Below, one piece after another: positions 44,404-56,782 of a DNA stretch of 64,000 bases. Each line of letters begins with the position of its first letter. Position 1 is the first letter of the stretch. The position numbers and the translations under genes are program-made. The notes below the pieces were generated by a model. It was not told the origin of the DNA, searched no databases, and worked only from the letters and a program-made list of their open reading frames with translations. Source of the DNA: Bromus sterilis (Eukaryota; Streptophyta; Magnoliopsida; Poales; Poaceae); assembly GCA_950022295.1 (NCBI GenBank), contig OX465595.1, positions 67,726,770 to 67,790,769 of the forward strand, written 5' to 3'.

Positions 44404-47400
44404 TGTGACACACCGCCTGAATACCACTGTACACAGACGAGTGTCGTCCACACACCAGCCCAGGAATCACTCTCGTGTGCGCGCTTACAACACGTACCAA
44501 GAACATAGGCACAACTGTAAAAGGATTCATAAGCCAAAGTGGCTTGAATCAATATATTACCATCATAGATGGTTCATTACAGAGATGGGGGCAGCGGAAT
44601 AATAACTGTCTACGGCAGCACGGACTTGGAGCGGCTCCAATCCACAGGAATCTGACTGGGTTACTCTTCCTAGCTCGCAAATGCTCGACTCCTCCTAGGG
44701 AAAGCGGATCCTTAGATAAACCTGAAAATCTGGCTACGCGAATAGCCAGGGATGAAAGCCATGTGAGTACGTTTGAATGTACTCGCAAACGAGCAAACCA
44801 AGTAACATATACAACAAGCAAAGCAATCCATGGTATTCAAGCATGCCTTAAGTTATTAGAGTGACATTAGTTATCATGGCATAGCAGTTTAAACAATATT
44901 AATAATCATTGCATGAGCAATATTAACATGATGAGTCTGAACAATATTAACATGACGAATCTAGCATACTATTAAGAGCAAAACCAGGGCAATAACAATC
45001 AACACATGGAATGATCAATACCATCATAATGAAATGAGCATTCTACCATGATTAAGACTAGTGCAAACAACACATGAAACACTCATGATCATCGCATGAC
45101 CATGCAGCTTACCTCGGAGTCATCACCGACTCCACCTTCAAGTGACGGGTCATTGCATGACCACTCAACGGATTAGGTGTCCTTATGTTACCACCAAATC
45201 ATTATCACTCAACGGATTAGGTGTCCTTATGTTACCACCCAATCATTGCATGACCATCAACTCAGCATTATTATTATACCGGTTTGTGTTGACCAAAGTG
45301 TGACCTAGTACGAACTGTGTCCCATGACCGAGGACGCGGCTATTCTAATAGATTTTGACTCTGCAGAGTTTGCGCACGTTACCCACATTATGGAGTTCTT
45401 CCTCCATCCAGCACCCCGGTACTTGTCCCACAGAATCCTTGGAACTCGCACCGCAGGAGTGGACTAGGACATCTCCAACGAAACCCGACTACCGCGTAGC
45501 CTCCCTACGGACTCACCGACACACGGTCTTGGGTATCCCTGTGGTTAGGTGTCCACGTTACCACCAGAACCACTCGGCCACCTTGTGGCAAACTGTCCCA
45601 ACGGGGACTCCCGGGTAAACAACTATGGATGTCAAGGTTATCACCACCTACCGGGCCAGGGTAGCGTGTGTGCATAACCTCCCCTATTTGGTGATATTCG
45701 TAGAAGGCACTACGATAGCACGAGTTAAGGCCCGCCCATACAAGCAAATGTGGCTGCACGGATAAGCTCGGTTCGGTGGCACTGGGTCAACGGTTATTAT
45801 GTTCATCAAGTTTTAGCATTACCTCTTGCACCATGAATTAAACAATGCAACATGGCATGAACATAACACTACCACCAAACACGTGCAACCACTAGCATGG
45901 CATGATATCTAGTAAGCATGGACATTAAAGCATGAATAAGGTCAACACGTGTAAAACTACCGGCATAAGCATGATATAATTATCATGAACAACATGGGCA
46001 TGATACTAACCAGTAAACATGGCATGATCATTATCCTATCAAGTAGACATGTATAAACAACACAAGCATGATACTTACGAGTGAACATAGCATGATTAAC
46101 ATCAACATAGAACACAAGCATGGCGTAAGCATGTCAAGTTAAATTAACAGATCGGTGTTTAGTCCATCGGTTAAGCAACATAATGTAATCATATTTTAAA
46201 CACACGAGAACAACACGACACAATTCTTAGAGCATATATTAGATGGCTTGCTTGCCTGGGGGGGGTCGATGAATATGCCGGATGGACGTGCGGTCGCCCT
46301 CCGAAAAGATCTGACGGGACCGACAGTTCTCCGGCGAAGCCCAACGACAACCGGGGGCAAAAGGGTAAATCTAACAATGAAAACACAGCATTAAACTTGC
46401 ACCAACAGAACGGGATCGAAAAACTGAGAACCTGGGCTTTTGAAGCACCTCGATCGGAGTTATGGTTGCGAAGTTGCGGCCGTTCGTTCGATAAGCAACA
46501 AACGGGGCTTAGCGGGTGAACACCCACACTTTAACCGCTTCGGATCTGGAGAGAGGAAACGATTAGCCGAAATACGCTTTCCTGAAAGGAAAACGCATTT
46601 CTGCCCGCAGTAGTATGGAAACACGCTTTCGGCTAAGGAAAGCACATTTCGACCCGAGGCAGCACCGTAATGCGCTTTCGCAACCGGAAGACGTATTTCA
46701 TCCCGGGGCTGCCAGGATTACGCATTCCCATCGGGGAAACGTATTCTGGTGAATACGTCTCGCTCGGCCCGGGTCTTCAGCGGCTGACGGGTGGGGCCCG
46801 ACCGTCAGTCTCTTCTCTCTCCAACTCCTCTGTTCTTCTCCTCTGCTTCTCTCCAGGGCGCGACGCGAGGCAGGGGAGCACCGCGGCGGTCGGCCTGCTC
46901 AGCTCCGGCGGCTCCGGCCCTCGCCGGCTGCGCGCGCGAGGAGGCGTCGCACCTGCCAGGGTCCCGCAGTGACGCCGGGATGGAGCTGCCCTCATCTGGG
47001 CTTGCCGGGCGGCGGCTGTGGGTGCCCCGGCTGAGCAAGGGTCGGCGGCTACGACGGCCCCTTGCCGGACGAGTGCGCGGAGGAGGCGCGGGCCACTGGG
47101 GCGCGACCACGGCGGAACAAGAGGAGGGAGGGGTGGCGCCCACGGGGTCGGGAGCTTCTCCAACTCGGGCTCGCCAGGGCAGCGGCGATGGCGGCCATGG
47201 GGAGCTCCAGCTACGGGAAGATCTAAGAGAGCGAGGGGGAGGGCTGCGGGGACGTGTTGTTGGTGCTGTCTAGGGCGCCCTCGGGGCTGCTCTTATAGGC
47301 AGGGGAGGGAGCACGAGCGAGAGCTCGAAGGCTCCAGAGCGCGGCCACGCGGCGACCAGGCCGTGGAGCACCAGGTGTCGGCATGCGCGTCCAGCAGCAA

Positions 47401-48698
47401 CGAAACAAAGTGGGAGCGCACGCGATGACCAAGACCAACGTGGGAATCATGCTAGACAAGCTTGGACACGAGGAAGAGGATGATGCAGATAAGAACGCAG
47501 TACAAGCACTTAGCTGGACACGAGCTGTACAGGCCACATGCGTGGTCACCAAGGCCAACACGTGTCCCAGGTGTGCATTTGGCATGGGACCATGTCCAGA
47601 GGGTGAGGTGACTCCTCAGGAGGTGGAATCACCCACTTGGAAGGGCATATATGGCATGGAGTGGCTGAAAGTGACATGACATGTGTTGGACCAGCAAGGT
47701 GTTTGTGCTGAACTGGGGGTGGCTCATCTAGTGAAATGATCCCAAACTTGTGTCACAGCTGTCTAGCACTAAGATGATTATCTCCACCAAGTTTGAGCAC
47801 AAATGGATCAATGTACATAGCACTTCCTTTACAAATGCACCAACTAGGCAGAAGGTGTTTGTGTTGTGGTGTGCCTATCACACTATTCCACTTGGCTTGA
47901 AATTTGGCATAGATTAATCATATACTAGTGTTAGCATGTACACCAAATTGCAGCTCAAATGGACTAGGCTAGCTTGCACTTCCTTCACAAAGTCACCTGC
48001 TGGGCAGAAACTTTGGGAATTTATTGTGCATTACTGTCTTGGCCATTAGGGCTAAAATTTGGTACAACACCATGACATGGTCAGGGGAAAAGGCACAAAA
48101 AATTTGGGAGGCAATGGGCAAAGATAAATAACACTTCCTTTAGAAAGTGCTATTCTGCCCTGAATTTTCAAATGGAAGCTATGCTCATACTTTGAACTAT
48201 GGAACCCCATGTTTTGATAAATGACCATGGGTTGGATACTAGGAGCTCCACAATTCATTTGAGAAAAAATGGGGCAACCAGAATGGTAGCTCCTTTGCAA
48301 ATGGGCTAAAAGGGGATTATTGGCTTTATAAAGAAAAACACAATTTCCTTTATTCAATCATAGCCAATAACTTTGGGAGAGGTCAAGAGGCTAACCAAGA
48401 TCATCTCCACAAGTTTACACAACCTTTGTAGATGTCCAGGTATTTTCCGGGATTTAATTCCATCGATTGGCATCAATGGAATTAAGCTGATATGAAGAAC
48501 ATTGCACCGCACTCGGCAATATACTTGCATATCCCGGATCGAGGTTCTGAGGAGGGATCTTGCCTTGCAAAGGGACAGAGAAAAGGGTTGCAAGATCCTT
48601 CTGGTCATAAACCAGACTCCAGGGGTAAAAGATTGGGAGAAAAAGCTAGGAAGGAATAACAGCACAAAAATTGATAACCCGATTGTTGGGGTGTTACA
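44404..48698 (-). repeat. 3' LTR of element F
   Basis: 4295 bp; on the minus strand starts TGTAACACCCCAACAATC at 48698 and ends GGCGGTGTGTCACA at 44404. The minus-strand TATA box reads CTATAAGAG (47290-47298), one base off the CTATAAAAG of the 5' LTR. Contains two copies of a 44-bp repeat (about 45165-45250) and four degenerate hairpin repeats (46572-46755). ORFs around 46670-47680 are in the GC-rich leader and have low-complexity composition. Confidence 0.88.
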
Positions 48699-48718
48699 AA
48701 CCTTCCCCCCTTAAAAGA
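48699..48718 (-). other. Polypurine tract of element F
   Basis: On the minus strand TCTTTTAAGGGGGGAAGGTT, directly preceding the TGTAACACCCC start of the 3' LTR. Confidence 0.85.
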
Positions 48719-49210
48719 ATCTCGTCCTCGAGATTCGTAGGGTTAGCGCAAAATCACACCTACTCCTCGAAAACTTCCGGGCTGGGGGAAAACGATGCAC
48801 AGGTGCATCACGGTTGAGACACGGATATCGCGGGATCACCTCCGCTGTTAGGGGCCATCATTTTTTTAAAGCGACAGATTCCCTTTTCCAAAAATGCTAA
48901 CGTCACCCCGATGAACAGTGGATCTCCTGCTGACATGTGGGTCCAGGGCCCATTGTCAGCCTCTTCTTCTTCCTCCGGCTACCTCCGCTTCTCCTGCGGT
49001 GGCGCTGCTCCGAGTGGATCTGGGGCAACACGCACCTAGCCCATAGGGCACTCGGGACCCTACGGCGGTAGTGCGCGGAGTGCACGGGTCGACGCGGCGA
49101 GTCCTCTCGCATCGTGGACCAATACCGATGGCGGCACTGCTCGTGGATTCGCTTCGGGGGCACCGATGGTCGAGCGGCGAGGCTCCTGGACCTCGTACAC
49201 CGGGCTCGGG

Positions 49211-49218
49211 CTATAAAA
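49211..49218 (+). promoter_or_regulatory. TATA box on plus strand in F internal domain
   Basis: CTATAAAA lies 39 bp upstream of the ATG at 49250, consistent with a start site about 10 bases before the ATG. It is antisense to F and about 513 bp inside the PPT, so it is not an LTR promoter. Confidence 0.4.
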
Positions 49219-49249
49219 GACGGCGACGCGGCTACGACTAGCACACGCC

Positions 49250-49516
49250 ATGCCGCTCTACTATCTCTTCGGCTTGGAGGAGCTGGAGCCACGGTCCTCT
49301 GGCGAGGCCGTGTTCCTGGAGCTTCTACGGTGCCTACTCGCTGGGCTGCTAGCTGCGCTGGTCGGTTCGTCGCTCTTGCTGTGGTTGGTCACCCGGCAGG
49401 AGCGAGCTCACGAAAGGGAGGGTAGGGACGCGGCATCTCGGGAGCGGGACAACGATGGCGCGGCGGCTGGTGGTCCTCTAGGCTTGTTCCACCGTCGCTT
49501 CAGACCGACGGAATGA
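49250..49516 (+). CDS. Small putative single-pass membrane protein, antisense in F
   Basis: Intact 88-codon ORF (MPLYYLFGLEELEPRSSGEA). Residues about 22-47 form a strongly hydrophobic helix (FLELLRCLLAGLLAALVGSS followed by LLLWLV), a likely membrane segment, after which the chain is highly charged (TRQERAHEREGRDAASRERD) and ends in a basic HRRFRPTE. No recognised family. A TATA box is suitably placed just upstream. Overlapping frames on both strands are also open because the region is GC-rich, so coding status is uncertain. Confidence 0.35.
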   Translation: MPLYYLFGLEELEPRSSGEAVFLELLRCLLAGLLAALVGSSLLLWLVTRQERAHEREGRDAASRERDNDGAAAGGPLGLFHRRFRPTE

Positions 49517-50376
49517 GCAGGGTTGCGGCGAGGTGAGGCAGCTGGCTGCCGAATGTCACGCAGAGTGGTGACGGAGGAGCCACTGTCTCGGAGGCTTGGA
49601 GGGGTCGGAGGGGTTCTGGCAACGCGAGGGTCTCGCCTCTGGTTGCTCCTCGTCGAGTGACAACCAGGTTGGAAGGGCATCGGGGTAGGATCTGGGTCAG
49701 CAGCTGTACTGGGAGGGTTGCAAGGCTTTGGCCGCAATAAAATTCTCAGAGTTTATCCGAGATTGCGACTGGCTTTGGGACTGGGTTCAGGGGCTAGAAA
49801 AATCGCCTCTGAATCCGGGTCAAAGGTCTGGCAAAACGGGGCAGGCGCAGAAGGGCAGGAGATGTGTCCTTGCATTCCATCCGGGTGCTGGGGTGATCGT
49901 ACCCATGAGGAATGAATCTCGCGCGGGCGCGAGCGTTCAACGTGCCAACAGCAAACTCAAACCATCATACATGCAAATGCAAGAAAACACATCAAATCAA
50001 GCCACACTAAGATGTTTTAATGCCAGTGGGTATATGTACTCGGGGCTTACATATACTTAAACTAGCTCGCATTTATTAGAGACTCAGAATGGGTCCAATG
50101 TTAAGGGTGTAAGTGCTCTACCGATTACAAACATCTTGGAAACCACCGTCAGCTCTGTTAAACATTTATGCTTAACAGGGGACAGATGCAACAGACAAGC
50201 AAACAAACACGGCATAAAGCATTACAACAACGGACGATACAAGCATCACATGCAACACAAGCAACAGAAACAAGCGCGACCTGACTACGCACTCTACGAT
50301 AACCACTCGCTCGGGACTACGGTTCCAATCCTTTGGCGAGGACGGAAGACAACCTGGGCAACATCTAACGACTAGT

Positions 50377-51180
50377 CTAGCTCGGCTCTCCTGGAGGACG
50401 CAGGCTGAGATGCTTCCCGAAGTCGAGTAACTCGACTAGTCGGGACTCAACTCCTGGGGCAGCGGCTGGATCTTGCTGGAGCAGACCTTGCCGATACAGC
50501 TGAAGGATGGTTCTGTTGGTGGGGTCGGCGTAGACAGTGCCTAGGTTGCACTCGTCCACGAGCTGGGAGGGTAGCACCACTTGAGAGGGTGGCACGACCT
50601 GAGAGGATAGCACTGGGTTTGGCAGCAAGGGATCGACGGCTTGAGAGGAACCTTGGCGTCCTGCGCGGTACGCGGCTCCAACAGCTTGCGTTATGCCACT
50701 ATCCATGGCTCGGAACTCCCCAAGAATGTCGCGGAGCAGTAGTCCCTGGGCGGTGCTGAACTGAACCAGACGAACTATTGCCGGGTCGGCTTCCTTGGTG
50801 GTGACGGCGAGCTCGCAGCCAAAGCTTGACACATCCGGGAAGTAGCAGAACTCCCGCATCTCGCCGATCTGCGGAAACTTGAATCGGAGGCGACTGACAG
50901 CTTCTGCGGCAGCCGTCTGAATGGCCAACGCTGCAGTGGGCATGGGCTTCCCCACAAAGACTACGGGCTCTCCAATCTTATCGGGACCAAGGTGGATGAG
51001 AACCTTTGCACAATATCGGCAAAGGCGAGGGACAGGCTCAGATTGGAACACCTGGTAATCGGGGTTAACAACATAGCCAAGGGCTTGGGAAAGCATTTCC
51101 CAAAGGAGGCGGGGAAAACCAGCATGGTTGACCGCCGAGGTCTTGCTGTGAAAGGTGGGGGCTTTGAAAAAGCCAGACAT
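50377..51180 (-). CDS. Unknown 267-codon protein of LARD-like element F, possible dsRNA-binding-like fold
   Basis: Intact ORF in F's sense orientation. I start it at MSGFFKAPTF (51180) because ACCATG gives a good context and a TATA box lies 80-90 bp upstream; an in-frame upstream Met would lie beyond the TATA box. Residues about 39-100 (PDYQVFQSEPVPRLCRYCAK, then VLIHLG ... GEPVVFVGKPMPTAALAIQT, then AAAEAVSRLRF) follow the layout of a double-stranded RNA binding motif: Tyr near the start, alternating beta residues, a Gly loop, and an Ala-rich final helix. The basic KKxAK at the helix start is missing, so binding may be lost. Residues about 190-215 carry the repeats SQVVPPSQVVLPSQLV. No gag motif seen. 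It could equally be a divergent gag. Confidence 0.55.
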   Translation of the reverse strand: MSGFFKAPTFHSKTSAVNHAGFPRLLWEMLSQALGYVVNPDYQVFQSEPVPRLCRYCAKVLIHLGPDKIGEPVVFVGKPMPTAALAIQTAAAEAVSRLRFKFPQIGEMREFCYFPDVSSFGCELAVTTKEADPAIVRLVQFSTAQGLLLRDILGEFRAMDSGITQAVGAAYRAGRQGSSQAVDPLLPNPVLSSQVVPPSQVVLPSQLVDECNLGTVYADPTNRTILQLYRQGLLQQDPAAAPGVESRLVELLDFGKHLSLRPPGEPS

Positions 51181-51259
51181 GGTTTCCAGGGGGAAACTAG
51201 CTGGGGTTCTCTGGTGGTCTGGCTTACTGAGCGGGGAATGCTGCAGCAAGGAGGACGGG

Positions 51260-51269
51260 GTTTTATAGG
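51260..51269 (-). promoter_or_regulatory. TATA box upstream of the F 267-codon ORF
   Basis: On the minus strand CCTATAAAAC, about 80-90 bp before the ATG at 51180, followed by a C/T-rich leader. It lies about 850 bp inside the PBS, so it is separate from the LTR promoter (TATA at 55059-55067). Confidence 0.5.
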
Positions 51270-52110
51270 CAGCAAGGCTGGGGCACACAGGCACGGCCGA
51301 AATCTCCTCAGACAAAGAAAAGGATACGCATGGCACTTCAGACAACTAGGGTTGGCTGGGGTCCAATCCAAGGGTAGCTAGGTGGTCGGTCCACTGGTTA
51401 GGCAGGCGTCAAATCCGACGACGTCAACTGTTAATATACAGTGGCCATGCCGGATTCCACGGGATAGGGCAACACTATGGGGCTCACTATCGGTCTCCCT
51501 ACCGATGGAACGACTCAGGGCCAAACAACAAAACCGACAAAGACGGAGCAAACAACAAACAAAAGGCACCAAGAAGCAAACATAGCTCGAAATATACGGG
51601 ATATCCACACGTGGATGCAGATCCACTAACTACACTAACTTAGCGCACTCGAAGCCTCTCTAAGGATTTAGAAGCAAAAGCACACAATGCTCCTGGTAGC
51701 AATTGGCGTAAAGCTTCTACTACTTCCTCAGGGAGAACGTCAAACTCACCGCATGACCATAGCCAAGGTGGCTTAGTCAACTAGTCTATGGGTGTTTGAG
51801 GAAAGATGGAATTGGCGTTTCCCAAAGGAAACTAGATAGAAGGAGAGATATACCACGGTTAGCATGAAGGGTGAGGATATCTGGCTTCCCTAGGGGTTTA
51901 AAGGGCTCACGGTCATTGCCCAGTGCGATAATTTCACACCGGAGACAAATGCCATGAGAGTCGGGGCATAGATGAGAGGGAAATCCTATGACATTGTCTT
52001 TTGATCAATAGTAGCCGTGTCGATGAGGCAAAGATGGCTTAAATCCATCTGGGCTTTCTACCGAGCAAGAGACAATGAATCCAGCTAAGGGTAACCTACA
52101 GTCAGCCTGG

Positions 52111-52124
52111 CTGCTCTGATACCA
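52111..52124 (-). other. Primer binding site of element F
   Basis: On the minus strand TGGTATCAGAGCAG directly follows the 5' LTR, complementary to the 3' end of initiator-Met tRNA. Confidence 0.88.
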
Positions 52125-55100
52125 TGTCCGTGACACCCCGCCTGAATACCACTGTACACAGACGAGTGTCGCCCACACACCAAGCCAGGAATCACTCTGG
52201 TGTGCGCGCTTACAACACGTACCAAGAACATAGGCAAAACTGTAAAAGGATTCATAAGCCAAAGTGGCTTGAATCAATATATTACCACCATAGATGGTTC
52301 ATTACAGAGATGGGGGCAGCGGAATAATAACTGTCTACGGCAGCACGGACTTGGAGCGGCTCCAATCCACAGGGATATGACTGGGTTACTCTTCCTAACT
52401 CGCAAACGCTCGACTCCTCCTAGGGAAAGCGGATCCTTAGATAAACCTGAAAATCTGGCTACGCGAATAGCCAGGGATGAAAGCCATGTGAGTACGTTTG
52501 AATGTACTCGCAAACAAGCAAACCAAGTAACATATACAACAAGCAAAGCAATCCATGGTATTCAAGCATGCCTTAAGTTATTAGAGTGACATTAGTTATC
52601 ATGGCATAGCAGTTTAAACAATATTAATAATCATGGCATGAGCAATATTAACATGATGAATCTGAACAATATTAACATGACGAATCTAGCATACTATTAA
52701 GAGCAAAACCAGGGCAATAACAATCAACACATGGAATGATCAATACCATCATAATGAAATGAGCATTCTACCATGATTAAGACTAGTGCAAACAACACAT
52801 GAAACACTCATGATCATCGCATGACCATGCAGCTTACCTCGGAGTCATCACCGACTCCACCTTCAAGTGACGGGTCATCGCATGACCACTCAACGGGTTA
52901 GGTGTCCTTATGTTACCACCCAATCATGATCACTCAACGGATTAGGTGTCCTTATGTTACCACCCAATCATTATCACTCAACGGATTAGGTGTCCTTATG
53001 TTACCACCCAATCATTGCATGACCATCAACTCAGCATTATTATTATACCGGTTTGTGTTGACCATAGTGTGACCTAGTACGAACTGTGTCCCATGACCGA
53101 GGACGCGGCTATTCGAATAGATTTTGACTCTGCAGAGTTTGTGCACGTTACCCACATTATGGAGTTCTTCCTCCATCCAGCACCCCAGTACTTGTCCCAC
53201 AGGATCCTTGGAACTCGCACCGCGGGAGTGGACTAGGACATCTCCAACCAAACCCGACTACCGCGTAACCTCCCTACGGACTCACCGACACACGGCCTTG
53301 GGTATCCCTGTGGTTAGGTGTCCACGTTACCACCAGAACCACTCGGCCACCTTGTGGCAAACTGTCCCAACTGGGACACCCGGGTAAACAACTATGGATG
53401 TCAAGGTTATCACCACCTACCGGACCAGGGTAGCGTGTGTGCATAACCTCCCCTATTTGGTGATATACGTAGAAGGCACTACGATAGCACGAGTTAAGGC
53501 CCGCCCATACAAGAAAATGTGGCTGCACGGATAAGCTCGGTTCGGTGGCACTGGGTCAACGGTTATTATGTTCATCAAGTTTTAGCATTACCTCTTGCAC
53601 CATGAATTAAACAATGCAACATGGCATGAACATAACACTACCACCAAACACGTGCAATCACTAGCATGGCATGATATCTAGTAAGCATGGACATTAAAGC
53701 ATGAATAAGTTCAACACATGTAAAACTACTGGCACAAGCATGATATAATTATCATGAACAACATGGGCATGATACTAACCAGTAAACATGGCATGATCAT
53801 TATCCTATCAAATAGACATGTATAAACAACACAAGCATGATACTTATGAGTGAACATAGCATGATTAACATAAACATAGAACACAAGCATGGCGTAAGCA
53901 TGTCAAGTTAAATTAACAGATCGGTGTTTAGTTCATCGGTTAAGCAACACAATGTAATCATATTTTAAACACACGAGAACAACACGGCACAATGCTTAGA
54001 GCATATATTAGATGGCTTGCTTGCCTGGGGGGGTCGATGAATACGCCGGACGGACTGCGGTCGTCCTCCGAAAAGATCTGACGGGACCGACAGTTCTCCG
54101 GCGAAGCCCAAGGACAACCCGGGCCAAAAGGGTAAATCTAACAATGAAAACACAGCATGAAACTTGCACCAACGGAACGCGCTCAAAAAACTGAGAACGT
54201 GGGCTTTTGAATCACCTCAATCGGAGTTATGGTTGCGAAGTTGCAGCCGTTCGTTCGATAAGCAACAAACGGGGCTTAGCGGGTGAACACCCACACTTTA
54301 ACCGCTTCGGATCTGGAGAGAGAAAACGATTAGCCGAAATACGCTTTCCTGAAAGGAAAACGCATTTCTGCCCGCAGTAGTATGGAAACACGCTTTCGGC
54401 TAAGGAAAACACATTTCGGCCCGAGGCAGCACCGTAATGCGCTTTCGCAACCGGAAGACGTATTTCATCCCGGGGTTGCCAGGATTACGCTTTCCCATCG
54501 GGGAAACGTATTCTGGTGAATACGCCTCGCTCGGCCCCGGGTCTTCAGCGGCTGACGGGTGGGGCTCGCCCGTCAGTCTCTTCTCTCTCCAACTCCTCTG
54601 TTCTTCTCCTCTGCTTCTCTCTAGGGCGCGACGCGAGGCAGGGGAGCACCGCGGCGGCCGGCCGTGCTTAGCTCCGGCGGCTCCGGTCCTCGCCGACTGC
54701 GCGCGCGAGGAGGCGCCGCACCTGCCAGGGTCCCGCAGTGACGCCGGGATGGAGCTGCCCTCATCTGGGCCTGCCGGGCGGCGGCTGTGGGTGCCCCGGC
54801 TAAGCTGGGTCGGCGGCTACGACGGCCCCTGGCTGGACGAGTGCGCGGAGGAGGCGCGGGCCAGTGGGGCGCGACCACGGCGGAACAAGAGGAGGGAGGG
54901 GTGGCGCCCACGGGGTCGGGAGCTTCTCCAACTCGGGCTCGCCAGGGCGGCGGCCATGGCGGCCATGGGGAGCTCCAGCTACGGGAAGATCTGAGAGAGC
55001 GAGGGGGAGGGCTGCGGGGACGTGCTGCTGGTGCTGTCTAGGGCGCCCTCGGGGCTGCTTTTATAGGAAGGGGAGGGAGCACGAGCGAGAGCTCGAAGGC

Positions 55101-56482
55101 TCCAGAGCGCGGCCACACGGCGGCCAGGCCGTGGAACACCAGGTGTCGGCATGCGCGTCCAGCAGCAACGAAACAACGCGGGAGCACACGCCGTGACCAG
55201 GACCAGCGTGGGAATCACGCTAGACAAGCTTGGACACGAGGAAGAGGACGATGCGGATAAGAACGCAGTACAAGCACTTAGCTGGACACGAGCTGGACAG
55301 GCCACATGCGTGGTCACCAAGGCCAACACGTGTCCCAGGTGTGCATTTGGCATGGGACCATGTCCAGAGGGTGAGGTGACTCCTCAGGAGGTGGAATCAC
55401 CCACTTGGAAGGGCATACATGGCATGGAGTGGCTGAAAGTGACATGACATGTGTTGGACCAGCAAGGTGTTTGTGCTGAACTGGGGAGGCTCATCTAGTG
55501 AAATGATCCCAAACTTGTGTCACAGCTGTCTAACACTAAGATGATTATCTCCACCAAGTTTGAGCACAAATGGATCAATGTACATAGCACTTCCTTTACA
55601 AATGCACCAACTAGGCAGAAGGTGTTTGTGCTGTGATGTGCCTAGCACACTATTCCAATTGGCTTGAAATTTGGCATAGATTAATCATATACTAGTGTTA
55701 GCATGTACACCAAATTTCAGATCAAATGGACAAGGCTAGCTTGAACTTCCTTCACAAAGTCACCTGTTGGGCAAAAAGTTTGGGAATTTATTGTGCATTA
55801 CTGTCTTGGCCATTAGGGCTCAAATTTGGTACAACACCATGACATGGTCATGGGAAAAGGCACAAAAAGTTTGGGAGGCAATGAGAAAAGATAAATAACA
55901 CTTCCTTTAGAAAGTGCTATTCTGCCCTGAATTTGCAAATGGAAGCTATGCTCAAACTTTGAACTATGGAACCCCATGTGTTGATAGAAATGACCATGGG
56001 TTGGATACTAGGAGCTCCACAATTCATTTGAGCAAAAATGGGGCAACCAGAATGGTAGCTCCTTTGCAAATGGGCTAAAAGGGGATTATTGGCTTTATAA
56101 AGAAAAACACAATTTCATTTATTCAATCATAGCCAATAACTTTGGGAGAGGTCAAGAGGCTAACCAAGATCATCTCCACAAGTTTACACAACCTTGGTAG
56201 ATGTCCAGGTATTTTCCGGGATTTAATTCCATCGATTGGCATCAATGGAATTAAGCTGATATGAAGAACATTGCACCGGACTCGGCAATATACCTGCATA
56301 TCCCGGATCGAGGTTCTGAGGAGGGATCTTGCCTTGCAAAGGGACAGAGAAAAGGGTTGCAAGGTCAAGGATTGTCTGGATTCTTCTGGTCATAAACCAG
56401 ACTCCAGGGGGAAAAGATCGAGAGAAAAATCTAGGAAGGAATAACAAGACAAAAATCGATAACCCGATGTTGGGGTGTTACA
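52125..56482 (-). repeat. 5' LTR of element F
   Basis: 4358 bp. TATA box CTATAAAAG on the minus strand at 55059-55067, about 1.4 kb into the LTR. Three copies of the 44-bp repeat (about 52884-53015) against two in the 3' LTR. Its inner end reads GTCACGGACA, whereas the other LTR lost about four bases there. Confidence 0.88.
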
Positions 56483-56487
56483 AGATT

Positions 56488-56782
56488 GAGTTCTCCACAC
56501 AAAAATACTTTTTTCTTGTATATCCCTATCCCCTTTTCTTGCACGCAAACACCATTTGGAGACATTTGAGTCACGGACAGCGAGAGCTCTTGCACCTTTA
56601 TGTTCTTATGTTGCTTGTTTCAATGCTAAATATAGACTCTTGCCTGTTATGACTTGAATTGAATTACATGCCTTGATTGCTTTACTTAAAAGTTCTTATA
56701 TGGTTGTTAGCATGTCACCACAGAAATTATGCTTTTATCATTTACCTACTCGAGGACGAGCAGGAATTAAGCTTGGGGATGT
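56488..56782 (+). other. Non-coding 3' part of element C, right of F, with PPT
   Basis: Resumes the A/E-like sequence exactly where F interrupted it (TTGAGTTCTC ... after AGATT). Ends with the polypurine tract CAGGAATTAAGCTTGGGGAT plus GT (56761-56782) next to the 3' LTR. Confidence 0.8.

Larger units (their letters stand above)
44404..56482 (-). mobile_element. Element F: LARD-like large-LTR retrotransposon (Sukkula-like), full length
   Basis: 12079-bp minus-strand element flanked by AGATT (44399-44403 and 56483-56487). LTRs exceed 4.2 kb (5' LTR 52125-56482, 3' LTR 44404-48698) and enclose only 3426 bp. The PBS complements initiator-Met tRNA and the PPT is a textbook purine run. No gag, protease or pol is present. 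LTR and internal sizes fit the LARD class described from barley (Sukkula has LTRs of about 4.5 kb and an internal domain of about 3.5 kb); identity to Sukkula itself is not verified. The internal domain is not empty: it holds two convergent ORFs with their own TATA boxes. The LTRs differ by a 44-bp repeat copy and a few percent of bases, so it is fairly young. Confidence 0.88.

Noticed and set aside
46670..47679. ORFs in the F LTR leader (and the copy at 54437-55447)
   Set aside because: The two LTR copies differ by frameshifts in these frames, so none is maintained; composition is low-complexity.
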